From UBA2377 sp964525935 (GTDB lineage: Bacteria; Verrucomicrobiota; Verrucomicrobiia; Opitutales; Opitutaceae): a stretch of 64,000 bases of DNA. Location of the stretch: positions 186,001-250,000 of the forward strand of contig CAZGJZ010000006.1 of assembly GCA_964525935.1 (NCBI GenBank), written 5' to 3'. A program made the translations under genes and the position numbers. Below the pieces are notes generated by a model. It saw only the letters and a list, made by a program, of their open reading frames with translations, made no database searches and was not told where the DNA came from. Positions 17,743 through 25,203 of the stretch are shown here, piece after piece (the stretch's first letter is position 1; every line of letters starts with the position of its first letter).

Positions 17743-18279
17743 ATGTCCGCCCCGTTGCCCGCCTGTCCGCACCTGCCCGTCCCGCGCGTCGGGCTCGACT
17801 GGCGCGCCCTGCACATCCACCGCGGGGACGAGCGGCGGGACGATTTTTACTACGCCTGCCTTGAGTATGGCCAGTCGCTCTGGCAACGTGGCATGGCGGC
17901 CCGCGCGCTGCTTTGCCTCGATCGCGCGCTGGGCGCGGATTTGCGCGGCGACGAGCCCGTGCTGAGCCAGTGGCCCCTGCCTTACGCGGCGATGGCTTGG
18001 TGCATCGCGCACACGCCGGAGGGTGTTTTCATGGGCAATCCGCGCGTGCATTTTCAGCACTACGCCGACCGCATGAATGAACCCCGTCGCGAGCAACGCC
18101 GCTGGCGCGCATGGGCCTGCTGGGCGCTCACCCGCGAGGTGCGTCCGGAGTTGCCGGCGGATCCACGTCACATCGTGGAGGAACCCACCCACGGGGTCAT
18201 CACCGAGAAGCTCAACCGCCATGGACTGCCCGGCGAAGCCGTCCTCTGGCAAAGCGTGCTGGCTAGCCTAACCCGTTAA
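17743..18279 (+). CDS. Conserved-looking protein of unknown function
   Basis: 178 residues from the ATG at 17743. Trp/Arg/His-rich and mostly helical by composition, with segments such as YYACLEYGQSLWQRGMAARA and ALLCLDRALGADLRG that look like a helical-repeat hairpin. The codon usage matches the neighbouring GC-rich genes, supporting a real gene. It ends just before a bidirectional terminator shared with tRNA-Asp. I do not recognise the family. Confidence 0.65.
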   Translation: MSAPLPACPHLPVPRVGLDWRALHIHRGDERRDDFYYACLEYGQSLWQRGMAARALLCLDRALGADLRGDEPVLSQWPLPYAAMAWCIAHTPEGVFMGNPRVHFQHYADRMNEPRREQRRWRAWACWALTREVRPELPADPRHIVEEPTHGVITEKLNRHGLPGEAVLWQSVLASLTR

Positions 18280-18290
18280 TTGAAAACGAA

Positions 18291-18321
18291 AAAGCCGGCA
18301 GCGAAAAACGCTGCCGGCTTT
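18291..18321. terminator. Bidirectional intrinsic terminator
   Basis: Perfect 13-bp arms (AAAGCCGGCAGCG / CGCTGCCGGCTTT) around AAAAA. Read on the minus strand it follows tRNA-Asp and ends in a T-run; read on the plus strand it follows the gene ending at 18279. Confidence 0.85.
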
Positions 18322-18327
18322 AAAAAC

Positions 18328-18404
18328 TGGCGGGATGGACGGGACTCGAACCCGCGACCTTCTGCGTGACAGGCAGACGCTCTAACCAACTGAGCTACCA
18401 CCCC
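18328..18404 (-). tRNA. tRNA-Asp (anticodon GTC)
   Basis: A 77-base cloverleaf with encoded CCA. Acceptor GGGGTGG/CCATCCC, discriminator G, D-arm AGCTCAGTTGGTTAGAGC, anticodon loop CTGTCAC with GTC, T-arm GCGGG TTCGAGT CCCGT. Its 5' side faces the transposon. Confidence 0.96.
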
Positions 18405-18424
18405 GTGAATCGGGAAAGAGGCGG

Positions 18425-18452
18425 AACGTAGAATTCGAGTAAGGCAAGTCAA
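18425..18452 (-). promoter_or_regulatory. Predicted promoter of tRNA-Asp
   Basis: In the tRNA direction TTGACT (18452-18447) and TACGTT (18430-18425) are separated by 16 bases, placing the start about a dozen bases before the tRNA. The transposon's target duplication begins only eight bases upstream of the -35 box. Confidence 0.55.
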
Positions 18453-18459
18453 GCGTGAG

Positions 18460-18467
18460 TTTTACCC
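18460..18467. repeat. Left copy of 8-bp target-site duplication
   Basis: TTTTACCC directly abuts the outer end of the left terminal inverted repeat. The identical octamer abuts the right terminal repeat at 26194-26201 in the same orientation. Confidence 0.8.
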
Positions 18468-18488
18468 GGTCGTGACTCATTTTGAGTC
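18468..18488 (+). repeat. Left terminal inverted repeat of the cargo transposon
   Basis: 21 bases starting GGTC and containing GTGACTCATTTTGA. The reverse complement of 26173-26193 matches it at 19 of 21 positions. The inner part is itself palindromic (GACTCA...TGAGTC). A GGT terminus is typical of IS1-family ends. Confidence 0.82.
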
Positions 18489-18636
18489 CACGCAAAGCCA
18501 AGGCTTTACGAAAGTCGCGTAATTTTGATTAACCGACTCCAATGAAAACCACCTGCCACGGCTACGAGCCGATCATTCTAAGTTCTCATAGGTCTACACC
18601 CCTTGACCTAGTAACTTATCATTCTAAGAACAATGG

Positions 18637-19332
18637 ATGTCCAAATCACTCCGGCGAGTATTTGCACCCCATTGGGAGGACATTAAGGGGAACGCCAAGT
18701 GGCAGATTGTCTTATCTGCACCGACTGTGGCTGGTGCAGCCATCGCATTTTTAATGAATGCTCCTTGGCTCATAATTCTCATGGCCTGTGTGGGCATGTT
18801 TATAATTGGATGGTTTTTCTTAGTTTTGGTGCTCGAAGATACATTAAGTATCAAGGCCCTCACATCCTTTGTTATGCCGAAGGAAGACATCGAATTCATC
18901 GGATATGTTTCTCAATGCGTTCTCTTGGTTCGAAACAACAGCGATAAGACCATTTCAGACATAAAACTGGAAGTTATCGGTCTTGAAATTCCGGGTGCTC
19001 TTCGAGGGGTAGAATCAATTAGTTTGGCCCTTCTTCAATCGCCAGAAAACACGACTGAATATAAACTGAACCCGGGCCAATCTCTCAAACTCATATTGTT
19101 TGATGACGTGAGCCGCGTAAACGCTTTCGACCAAGAAAGAGTCATCGCTAAGCAAATTGGAAACTGGGGGAATCCCCAAATTTTTAAAGCAGACCTGAAA
19201 TATGCCATTAGATTCAAACTGACGGCCGAAAATATGGCAGAATCAGTGGGCACTTATTACATCGAATTCGTTTCGCCTAGCTGGGAATTCACCCTGCGAC
19301 CAATACGTTGGTATCATAAACTTCATTTCTGA
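18637..19332 (+). CDS. Two-helix membrane protein of unknown function (cargo)
   Basis: 231 residues. Two transmembrane helices at about residues 25-45 and 44-68 (TVAGAAIAFLMNAPWLIIL, CVGMFIIGWFFLVLVLED) are followed by a soluble, beta-rich domain of about 160 residues (CVLLVRNNSDKTISDIKLEV, PGQSLKLILFDD). This resembles a membrane-tethered sensor or immunoglobulin-like domain, but no family is recognised. First cargo gene inside the left end; the 148 bases before it contain two copies of ATCATTCTAAG and no other clear feature. Confidence 0.7.
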   Translation: MSKSLRRVFAPHWEDIKGNAKWQIVLSAPTVAGAAIAFLMNAPWLIILMACVGMFIIGWFFLVLVLEDTLSIKALTSFVMPKEDIEFIGYVSQCVLLVRNNSDKTISDIKLEVIGLEIPGALRGVESISLALLQSPENTTEYKLNPGQSLKLILFDDVSRVNAFDQERVIAKQIGNWGNPQIFKADLKYAIRFKLTAENMAESVGTYYIEFVSPSWEFTLRPIRWYHKLHF

Positions 19333-19348
19333 ATCTATTCTATCTCTC

Positions 19349-19516
19349 ATGCCTAAAAAACCATCTCGTCCCGACATCAACCAACTAGCCGCCCTGATCG
19401 TAGCCAAAGCCGCAGGTGTGCTCCCACCCGAGGCCGTCAAAAAGTATGACCACCTCGTGAAGAAACCTGCGCGTAAGAAGCCTGCGGTTAAGAAAGCAGT
19501 TAAGAAAAAGAAATGA
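19349..19516 (+). CDS. Small Lys-rich protein (cargo)
   Basis: 55 residues from the ATG at 19349. The N-terminal half (DINQLAALIVAKAAGVLPPE) is helical; the last 18 residues are a Lys/Ala/Pro tail (KKPARKKPAVKKAVKKKK) similar to nucleic-acid-binding tails. Its TGA overlaps the ATG of the next gene (ATGA), indicating coupling. Confidence 0.6.
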   Translation: MPKKPSRPDINQLAALIVAKAAGVLPPEAVKKYDHLVKKPARKKPAVKKAVKKKK

Positions 19517-19827
19517 ATGCTGAAGCCCGTATTGCTTTGATTCGTGCCCGGTGTCGCAAGGCACTTCCGGTGGCGTTCAAGCCGGTGGGTCAATTTCGAG
19601 CAACGCATCCCCAGCTCATCAAACCCAAAGGTAAATTCGTAGAAGTAAGGGCATCCCATCCCCCGGTCTTCTGTGTGGGTGGAGAGCCGATTAAGGGGCA
19701 AACGAAACGGCCCCACTGGATGGAAGAATCGCTGATTAAGGACTACGCATTGGCACCCCGGCGCGCGAAGAAGGTGTCCCCGCTGACCAAGATCGCCCGG
19801 CAGTATCCATTTAGGCCCGTTTCATAG
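19513..19827 (+). CDS. Small basic protein of unknown function (cargo)
   Basis: 104 residues, starting inside the stop codon of the preceding Lys-rich gene. Rich in Arg, Lys and Pro throughout (ARIALIRARCRKALPVAFKP, YALAPRRAKKVSPLTKI). The two small genes form a coupled pair, but neither resembles a known toxin, antitoxin or regulator. Confidence 0.6.
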   Translation: MNAEARIALIRARCRKALPVAFKPVGQFRATHPQLIKPKGKFVEVRASHPPVFCVGGEPIKGQTKRPHWMEESLIKDYALAPRRAKKVSPLTKIARQYPFRPVS

Positions 19828-19854
19828 CGAGAGGACAGGCGACTGGATTGGTGC

Positions 19855-20157
19855 TTAGAGGAGATCGGCGTCTCCTAAATATGAAATCTTCCCTTTCAGG
19901 ATTCTCTTCATCGTCTCAATCTCTATGGGCCAATGCATCAATGCTTGGGAAAGTGCGCCTAATGAATCTATTCCCGCACCCATCCTGACGGGGCGCGTGC
20001 CGTCAGGCCAAAATATCACAAAATCGCACCGATAGTCCCCATACGGCGATTTGGGATCAATGTAGGGACGGGTAATTCCAATCTTCACTTTATGGGCACT
20101 CCCATCAGGGAATACGGTGTCGTATTCTCTCTCCGCGATTAGGTCAAAGTCGGGCAT
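19855..20157 (-). CDS. Small DUF6968-like protein (cargo)
   Basis: 100 residues, probably one domain: VKIGITRPYIDPKSPYGDYR followed by CDFVIFWPDG and GAGIDSLGALSQAL. This order resembles the DUF6968 family of small cytosolic proteins (a short beta sheet, then a GxDSLQAL-type helix). The assignment is from memory and tentative. Convergent with the preceding pair. Confidence 0.6.
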   Translation of the reverse strand: MPDFDLIAEREYDTVFPDGSAHKVKIGITRPYIDPKSPYGDYRCDFVIFWPDGTRPVRMGAGIDSLGALSQALMHWPIEIETMKRILKGKISYLGDADLL

Positions 20158-20219
20158 CTTTCTTTATTCAAGGGTAGAGATGGGGCCCGCGTGGGCGAGC
20201 AGAGAGTGGGTTAGCTTAA

Positions 20220-20885
20220 CTAAAATTGCATCTCTGAATTCCGCATCCGAACCAAGTTGTCATTACTCAGGGTCACATCCACCGGCCCATCCTGTGGCTG
20301 AGGCGCTCGAACAACCCAGTAAAGTGGTTCGGAATTATACTCGGCTGTGGCCACAACCACGTAGTTCTTCTGATTGGGTAGGTTGATCTGATAGGCCCCG
20401 TTGGAGTCGGTCCTGACTAAGGCGAGCGGCTGGGGTAGATTCTCAAAATAGTAGGCCTCCGTGTGCATCTTGAGCAAATCCGCCGTGACCTTGTCCTGAG
20501 CATCCTTGTTGTCGGCGATAACCCGCTCAAATCCCGCAATCATGGCGCGGGCTTCCTGATTGCCGTAGTATGCGGCGTTTTCGTGACTGCGCTTGTAGTC
20601 CGCAAAGGTGGCCTCGGTATTCTTTACCTCTTGCTCAAGCCGCCTACCTTCTTCGAGTAACTTGCCGGTTGCTCCCTTCTGTTCGTCGCGCCGGGAAGCT
20701 AGGTATTTGGTCAGGGCTTCCACTTCGTAGACGTAAACGGGCACGCGTCCCAAGCGAACGTTCACACTACCTTTAGTAACAACGAAGACTTCACCGCGCA
20801 AGGTGATGTCTGAATTAGTGGCTTCCTGAATTTTGGCGCATCCGCTCAGGAACCACAGCGAAGCGAGAAACATCATAGCCTTCAT
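20220..20885 (-). CDS. Lipoprotein with coiled-coil middle (cargo)
   Basis: 221 residues from the ATG at 20885, which starts a lipoprotein signal peptide with lipobox FLSGC (Cys at residue 16). Residues 40-60 form a short beta segment, 65-150 a Glu/Lys/Arg-rich coiled coil (EEGRRLEQEVKNTEATFADY), and the end is a beta domain (RTDSNGAYQINLPN) like carboxypeptidase-regulatory-type folds. Probably attached to a membrane in the envelope. No family recognised. Confidence 0.7.
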   Translation of the reverse strand: MKAMMFLASLWFLSGCAKIQEATNSDITLRGEVFVVTKGSVNVRLGRVPVYVYEVEALTKYLASRRDEQKGATGKLLEEGRRLEQEVKNTEATFADYKRSHENAAYYGNQEARAMIAGFERVIADNKDAQDKVTADLLKMHTEAYYFENLPQPLALVRTDSNGAYQINLPNQKNYVVVATAEYNSEPLYWVVRAPQPQDGPVDVTLSNDNLVRMRNSEMQF

Positions 20886-20979
20886 GGTATCCACATCGTG
20901 CAAAATCGGGAAAATCAAACAAGCCAAATACCAACTATAGAAGGTATATGACGCCAACCATAGCCGGTATGCTGGGAGA

Positions 20980-21210
20980 GTGTCATCTGACTACCGCCAT
21001 CTGCCCAAACGCTTCGGCAATGCCCTGCGTGAGGCGCGCCTTAAGGCAGGGCTGACTCAGATGAAATTGGCTGAACGTTCTGACCTAACCCTTAACTACG
21101 TGGGCGAGATCGAGCGAGGTGAGAAATTGGCATCCCTGGAGACGATTGTCCGTCTGGGTGCTGGCCTAGGTGGCACTGGCGCTGACTTGATGAAGCGAGC
21201 GGGGCTTTAA
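20980..21210 (+). CDS. XRE-family helix-turn-helix regulator (cargo)
   Basis: 76 residues from a GTG at 20980. It is a single HTH_3 domain: FGNALREARLKAGLTQMKLA, then SDLTLNYVGEIERGEKLASL. Its stop codon overlaps the stop of the convergent transposase gene by four bases, so it could influence transposase expression by position. Divergent from the lipoprotein gene. The GTG start is uncertain. Confidence 0.8.
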   Translation: MSSDYRHLPKRFGNALREARLKAGLTQMKLAERSDLTLNYVGEIERGEKLASLETIVRLGAGLGGTGADLMKRAGL

Positions 21211-22064
21211 GCCGCTGCCGTATCCGATTTCGCGGGCTCCATCAGTTGGACTACCTCGCGGTGATCCCAAACGTGGTCAGTCAACCCTGCTTCCATTGCG
21301 GGGGTGCAACGGATCGATGAATGAATGCGGCAGAAATTGTAATGCATCATCTGCATGGCCACCGAGAGCCGCAGGTTCTCCAGCTTCTTGGAAAATGCCG
21401 AACTCATACGGGCGAACCGCTTGATCCCGCTACGCATGGTCAGGTTACTGCGCTCAACGTGATTGGTGCTCATGGCCATGTCAGGCTTACCAAATACGAC
21501 CTTGCGGTCTGCGGCCTTCATGCGGGACATACTGTAGCGACGGTAAGCCTGATTTTCCTTTTCGTTGAAGAAGATTTTGTGGAACTGGATGTAATCGACA
21601 CAGCTTCCAAAAACCTCAGCAATGGCGGGCTTGTAGGTGACGTTTCCATCCGTGCAAATTTGGAGGTTGGTCCCTTGGTCTTTAACGACCCAACCAATCT
21701 TTTGGATGAAGGTGTGGGCATCTGCGTAGGTGCGTCCACCGACATGCCACACGGGCATTAGACGGGTGACGGGATCGATGCTCGTCCACGTATATGCCGA
21801 ACCCCAACCATCGGGCTGATCCTCCTTCTTCCGTTCTTCTTTGGTGCCCACGAATGCCCAAATCTCATCACATTCGATATACTTGATCGGGAGGTCCTTA
21901 AAGACGCTCTCCTGATAGGCCAAACAGGCCTTACCGATATCAACGTTGAACTTAAGGACAGTGTTGAACGCCACGTCGTTAACGCGGGCCGTAGAACGCA
22001 AGGAAAGCCCTTCCACAAGGCAGTGGAGGAGCTTCGCTCGTTGGTCTATGGACAACTGGTTCAT
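21207..22064 (-). CDS. IS1-family-type DDE transposase
   Basis: 285 residues, single frame. Catalytic residues fit D66 (ECDEIWAFVGTK), D139 (CTDGNVTYKP) and E204 (NHVERSNLTMRSGIKRFAR). The last motif and the ending NFCRIHSSIRCTPAMEAGLT are typical of the IS1-like DDE group common in environmental genomes. The N-terminal 45 residues carry a winged or helix-turn-helix region (GLSLRSTARVNDVAFNTVLK). Likely mobilises the 18468-26193 element. It looks intact. Confidence 0.88.
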   Translation of the reverse strand: MNQLSIDQRAKLLHCLVEGLSLRSTARVNDVAFNTVLKFNVDIGKACLAYQESVFKDLPIKYIECDEIWAFVGTKEERKKEDQPDGWGSAYTWTSIDPVTRLMPVWHVGGRTYADAHTFIQKIGWVVKDQGTNLQICTDGNVTYKPAIAEVFGSCVDYIQFHKIFFNEKENQAYRRYSMSRMKAADRKVVFGKPDMAMSTNHVERSNLTMRSGIKRFARMSSAFSKKLENLRLSVAMQMMHYNFCRIHSSIRCTPAMEAGLTDHVWDHREVVQLMEPAKSDTAAA

Positions 22065-22074
22065 TTATGAGCCA

Positions 22075-22103
22075 ATTGTGCTGGACTTGGGTGCGATTGT
22101 CAA
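22075..22103 (-). promoter_or_regulatory. Predicted transposase promoter
   Basis: In the gene direction TTGACA (22103-22098) and CACAAT (22080-22075) are exactly 17 bases apart and end about ten bases before the transposase ATG at 22064, so the transcript would have a very short or no leader. Confidence 0.5.
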
Positions 22104-22179
22104 GTCCTATTATGTTCTATATCAATTTGTTAAGAGAGTTTGTTGGGGATAAAAGTCAAGACATTTCGGTTAGGAAAAT

Positions 22180-22635
22180 TCACCTATCGAGGCGAATCTT
22201 GGCCTCTTTGTAGGGCACGCGATGGAGCATCGGCTCGCGGCGGCGTTGGTTATGCGGTTCGGGATTAGGAAAGAAATCGCGGATGGGCCGCACCATCTCC
22301 CCCACTATCTCTTTCAATAGATCGAAGCGATTGAACCCGCGCTTTCGTTCATCAAATGACTTGTCCGGGTAGTCTATCCTCACCGTTAAAACTACGTTGG
22401 GAGTATCACCATCGACATAGTGAATATTGCCGATCCAGACGACTGCGGGCATCGTGGGGTCATCCAACCATACGTGATATTTGATTTCGTTAATGGGGCA
22501 GTCTTGGCGCTTAAATTGAATGCACCCTACCGGCATGAATGATGTCCCGAATGATTGGTCAAAGGCGGTGACTAGGGCGGTGCGGAATTCCTCGGGACTG
22601 ATGTCCTCGAAGCGGTTGTTTTGGTAGAGATACAT
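22180..22635 (-). CDS. Protein of unknown function (cargo)
   Basis: 151 residues, mixed alpha/beta by composition, with a beta-rich core (IKYHVWLDDPTMPAVVWIGN, PNVVLTVRIDYPDK) and a basic C-terminus (PHNQRRREPMLHRVPYKEAK). No motif recognised. The 150 bases upstream contain only A/T-rich sequence (TATATACC...TATATTTGCC) that may hold divergent promoters for it and for 22787. Confidence 0.6.
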   Translation of the reverse strand: MYLYQNNRFEDISPEEFRTALVTAFDQSFGTSFMPVGCIQFKRQDCPINEIKYHVWLDDPTMPAVVWIGNIHYVDGDTPNVVLTVRIDYPDKSFDERKRGFNRFDLLKEIVGEMVRPIRDFFPNPEPHNQRRREPMLHRVPYKEAKIRLDR

Positions 22636-22786
22636 GGAGATTGGGGTGAGTTATTACACTAGGATATATACCCTATGTATATTTGCCGTAGTTCTGGGGA
22701 TTGAGACCTCCCGGTCTGGGGATATGATTTCAGGCTCCAGCTAGGTTATCCACCCCAACTAACAACCCCAAAGGAAAGGAATGGTT

Positions 22787-22996
22787 ATGGCCAAGTATTA
22801 TGTGAACTCGCAAGAGCAGGCGAACGGCGATCATGAGGTTCATATTGAAACGTGCATTCGTTTACCGAAGCCCGAACATCGGGTAACTCTCGGCGAGCAC
22901 TATAACTGTCAAAGTGCCGTCACTCTTGCGAAAAAATTCTATTACCCGAAATCCGATGGGTGCTACTATTGCTGCCCTGACTGCCACACGTCATGA
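22787..22996 (+). CDS. Small His/Cys-rich protein of the MAKYYVN type (cargo)
   Basis: 69 residues from the ATG at 22787, with GGAAAGGA six bases upstream; the ATG at 22781 touches that site and is less likely. The pattern MAKYYVN, NGDHEVHIETC, LGEHYNCQSAV and a Cys-rich end (GCYYCCPDCHTS) matches a small protein seen on many mobile elements, with His and Cys suitable for metal binding. Function unknown. Its stop overlaps the next gene's start. Confidence 0.78.
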   Translation: MAKYYVNSQEQANGDHEVHIETCIRLPKPEHRVTLGEHYNCQSAVTLAKKFYYPKSDGCYYCCPDCHTS

Positions 22997-23244
22997 GCAC
23001 TCTAACGCGCAAAATCACGTTACTTGTTCTCTCGTTAGTCTTCGCAACCGGCTTGATGGCCGGACAGTGCCTCGGGACGACACGCAAGGGCAAGCAGTGC
23101 CGAAATAAGGCTCCTGCTGGAAGCAGCTACTGCCATTATCATAATCCTGCGGTTAAGCACTGCGCTGGGACCACTAAAGATGGGAGCCAGTGCCGCAATA
23201 GCCCCACTCCAGGGAGCATTTACTGCGGGGTGCATAAGCAATGA
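22993..23244 (+). CDS. Secreted Cys-rich protein with two tandem CxxH-type motifs (cargo)
   Basis: 83 residues. A signal peptide (about residues 1-23) precedes two copies of a 30-residue repeat with the pattern C-x-G-T-T-x-x-G-x-Q-C-R-N ... G-S-x-Y-C-x-x-H (CLGTTRKGKQCRN and CAGTTKDGSQCRN). This is the small metal-binding motif found in DUF5763-type proteins, here exported. It overlaps the preceding gene by an ATGA junction, so the two Cys-rich proteins are made together. Confidence 0.75.
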   Translation: MSTLTRKITLLVLSLVFATGLMAGQCLGTTRKGKQCRNKAPAGSSYCHYHNPAVKHCAGTTKDGSQCRNSPTPGSIYCGVHKQ

Positions 23245-23269
23245 ATTTTACTAAAAGAAAGCCATTCCC

Positions 23270-23539
23270 ATGCCCGAAAATCTAAAAGTCACATGTATCG
23301 ATAAGCCTCAGCCAACTAGCCCTTACGAAGCTATTAGAGCAATCGGCGGCGACTGGGGAAAGCATCGCATGGCCGAAGCCGTTTACAATATCATGGCGCG
23401 TAAATATACCTACTCCGTCGGAACGGATGACGGCGAAGTAGAAATCAAACTCGTGAAAGGAAAAACAGGATACTATCTGCGCTCCGAGAAGGACGGAATA
23501 GAAACCAATAATTTACTCAACTTAGAGCAGTGCCAATAA
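23270..23539 (+). CDS. DUF3892-like protein (cargo)
   Basis: 89 residues. The start LKVTCIDKPQP, the IRAIGGDWG turn and the end LRSEKDGIETNNLLNLEQCQ follow the DUF3892 pattern of a small all-beta domain ending in DNL..LP.C. Role unknown. It follows the Cys-rich pair on the same strand after 25 bases. Confidence 0.68.
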   Translation: MPENLKVTCIDKPQPTSPYEAIRAIGGDWGKHRMAEAVYNIMARKYTYSVGTDDGEVEIKLVKGKTGYYLRSEKDGIETNNLLNLEQCQ

Positions 23540-23756
23540 GCAGGTAATTTTGAATCGTGTCGTATGGAGATTTGAAATTCTTAGGTGATTTCATCCACGC
23601 GAGAGACTGTTTGGAAGCGTAACACAATAGGTAAGGCAGTTTCGTGGGATCGGAGGCGTTAATCGCTTGGGTCAGCTTCTGACGTTCAATTTCATAAGCT
23701 TCTATCGAGACAGGGAAGTAGCCAATACGTGAAAGTAGTGCGCGCAGGATCGTCAT
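23517..23756 (-). CDS. Possible small protein of unknown function (cargo)
   Basis: 79 residues from an ATG at 23756, mostly helical (MTILRALLSRIGYFPVSIEA, AINASDPTKLPYLLCYASKQ). The frame remains open further upstream, but that part overlaps the HNH gene on the other strand and is unlikely to be used. Its 3' end overlaps the DUF3892-like gene by 23 bases. No family recognised; it could be spurious. Confidence 0.35.
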   Translation of the reverse strand: MTILRALLSRIGYFPVSIEAYEIERQKLTQAINASDPTKLPYLLCYASKQSLAWMKSPKNFKSPYDTIQNYLLIGTALS

Positions 23757-23777
23757 GGCTTGGGATACACCAAAATT

Positions 23778-23827
23778 AAGCCGATTTTCGCCATGCTCCA
23801 CTTCTTGATGCGAAAAGATTGATATAC
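23778..23827 (+). promoter_or_regulatory. Copy A of a duplicated upstream module
   Basis: AAGCCGATTTTCG followed after 20 bases by CGAAAAGATTGATATAC, 13 bases before the HNH gene. The same two blocks at nearly the same spacing precede the gene at 24563. The blocks are partly inverse (ATTTTCG / CGAAAAgAT), as in an operator or promoter. Confidence 0.55.
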
Positions 23828-23840
23828 TAAGCAAAAAATC

Positions 23841-24506
23841 ATGGCCCCTTTTTGTGCATACTGTGCGGTGAACGAAGGTGTGACCGCAGATCACGTCCCG
23901 CCAAAGGCGTGTTTTGCAGACCCCAAACCGCAACTAATTACGGTGCCGGCATGCGACGCATGTAATCACGGATTCTCCAAAGATGATGAAGAATTCAGAT
24001 TCATGCTTAGTTTGAGAGTCGGCATGGCAACCCCTGCGACTAAGGGCCTGCATGAGCGGAATAGAAGAACGGTGGCTAAAAATAACCGCCTGAAGCGATT
24101 TCTAACGGAAAGAAGAGAGAAGGTGTGGATCAGAGGTGCCGATGGATTTTTCGAATTGGGTTACAGAATCCCATGGATAGGAAGTGGGCATGATCAGATG
24201 GTTCGAAGGCTTGTTCGGGGGTTATACTGCCATGTCGTAGGGAAGCCGTTGCCGGTGGGCACACCCATCCATGGCACATGGTCAAAGTCATTTGAAGACC
24301 CATACATCAAATCCCTTTGGAATACCGCGCATGGTCAAAACATCGGGGATGAAGGGCAGTTCAGATATCGTTTTCTAATAACGACTGATGCACCAGAGGC
24401 CTCAATCTGGATGATGATTTTCTATGATCGGCACTTTGTGACTGGTCGCACGGGCGACCCCGCTACGATTGTGCAGAAAGACCCAAATCGTCCTTCTTCC
24501 CAATAA
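23841..24506 (+). CDS. HNH-type protein (cargo)
   Basis: 221 residues. The N-terminus has a zinc-finger-like HNH arrangement: FCAYCAVNEGVTADHVPPKA, then VPACDACNHGFSKDDEEFRF. The DHVPP motif with two CxxC pairs is typical of HNH endonucleases of the McrA-like and defence-linked groups. The remaining 150 residues form an unrecognised domain (RLVRGLYCHVVGKPLPVG). Target and function are unknown. It has the duplicated upstream module. Confidence 0.7.
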   Translation: MAPFCAYCAVNEGVTADHVPPKACFADPKPQLITVPACDACNHGFSKDDEEFRFMLSLRVGMATPATKGLHERNRRTVAKNNRLKRFLTERREKVWIRGADGFFELGYRIPWIGSGHDQMVRRLVRGLYCHVVGKPLPVGTPIHGTWSKSFEDPYIKSLWNTAHGQNIGDEGQFRYRFLITTDAPEASIWMMIFYDRHFVTGRTGDPATIVQKDPNRPSSQ

Positions 24507-24553
24507 GCCGATTTTCGGTATGCCGATTTTTTGAGACGAAAAGATAGATACAC
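24505..24553 (+). promoter_or_regulatory. Copy B of a duplicated upstream module
   Basis: AAGCCGATTTTCG at 24505-24517 and CGAAAAGATAGATACAC at 24537-24553, ten bases before the next gene. The blocks start 32 bases apart, against 33 in copy A. It begins at the last bases of the HNH gene. Confidence 0.55.
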
Positions 24554-24562
24554 TTAAAACCA

Positions 24563-25195
24563 ATGAGCGACGAATCTACCGCCGAATCACCCATCAAATC
24601 TGTTTTTGATGCAGGTAAGCAGAGACTGTCCCACCCAGTCACAGGCGTTTTCGTCATAGTTTGGTTGCTCAGCAATTGGCGGCCAATTTTCTATCTGATC
24701 GTTGATGACAGCAACGCAGCAAGTCGGATGTTGGTTGCTTCAAAATACGCAAATTGGTGGACGATGCTGATAATCCCCGCGCTTGCTACTGTCGCATACC
24801 TCCTCGCAAGCCCTTGGCTGAAATATTCAGTATTCCTCTACAACGAAAAGGTCAGGAAAAAAGAGGCAGACAAAATCTATAACGGGAAATTAGAGGAAAT
24901 TCAGCGAAACATCGATCTGCAACAAACCTCGCTTGCTTCGCAGGAGAAGCGAATTGAAGACAGACAGCTTGAATTCGCTAGATTAAGGAAAAACATCAAT
25001 GAACTGAAGTTGCAGCGTGAAAGGCTGACACAAGCTATTCAAGATACGCTTAACTTAACCGCGAACACATTGCCGAAGGCTGGCACCTTAAATTCTCCCA
25101 CCCGAAAACAACTTATCGATAAGATCAGTAAAATTGAAGAACTGAAGGTGCAGCTTCTCGAAGTAGAAAAGAACAACCCATTAGGTCTCCAATGA
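24563..25195 (+). CDS. Two-helix membrane protein with long coiled coil (cargo)
   Basis: 210 residues. Two transmembrane helices at about residues 30-48 (VFVIVWLLSNWRPIFYLIV) and 65-88 (WWTMLIIPALATVAYLLAS), then a coiled coil from about 100 to 165 (KLEEIQRNIDLQQTSLASQE). The rest is helical (KQLIDKISKIEELKVQLLE). Membrane-anchored coiled-coil proteins next to nucleases are common in defence cassettes, but no known system is recognised. Confidence 0.7.
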   Translation: MSDESTAESPIKSVFDAGKQRLSHPVTGVFVIVWLLSNWRPIFYLIVDDSNAASRMLVASKYANWWTMLIIPALATVAYLLASPWLKYSVFLYNEKVRKKEADKIYNGKLEEIQRNIDLQQTSLASQEKRIEDRQLEFARLRKNINELKLQRERLTQAIQDTLNLTANTLPKAGTLNSPTRKQLIDKISKIEELKVQLLEVEKNNPLGLQ

Positions 25196-25203
25196 ACGGC
25201 CTC

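Noticed and set aside
19349..19827. The coupled small-gene pair as a toxin-antitoxin system
   Set aside because: The ATGA overlap and sizes fit, but neither protein has a recognisable toxin or antitoxin fold; both are simply basic.
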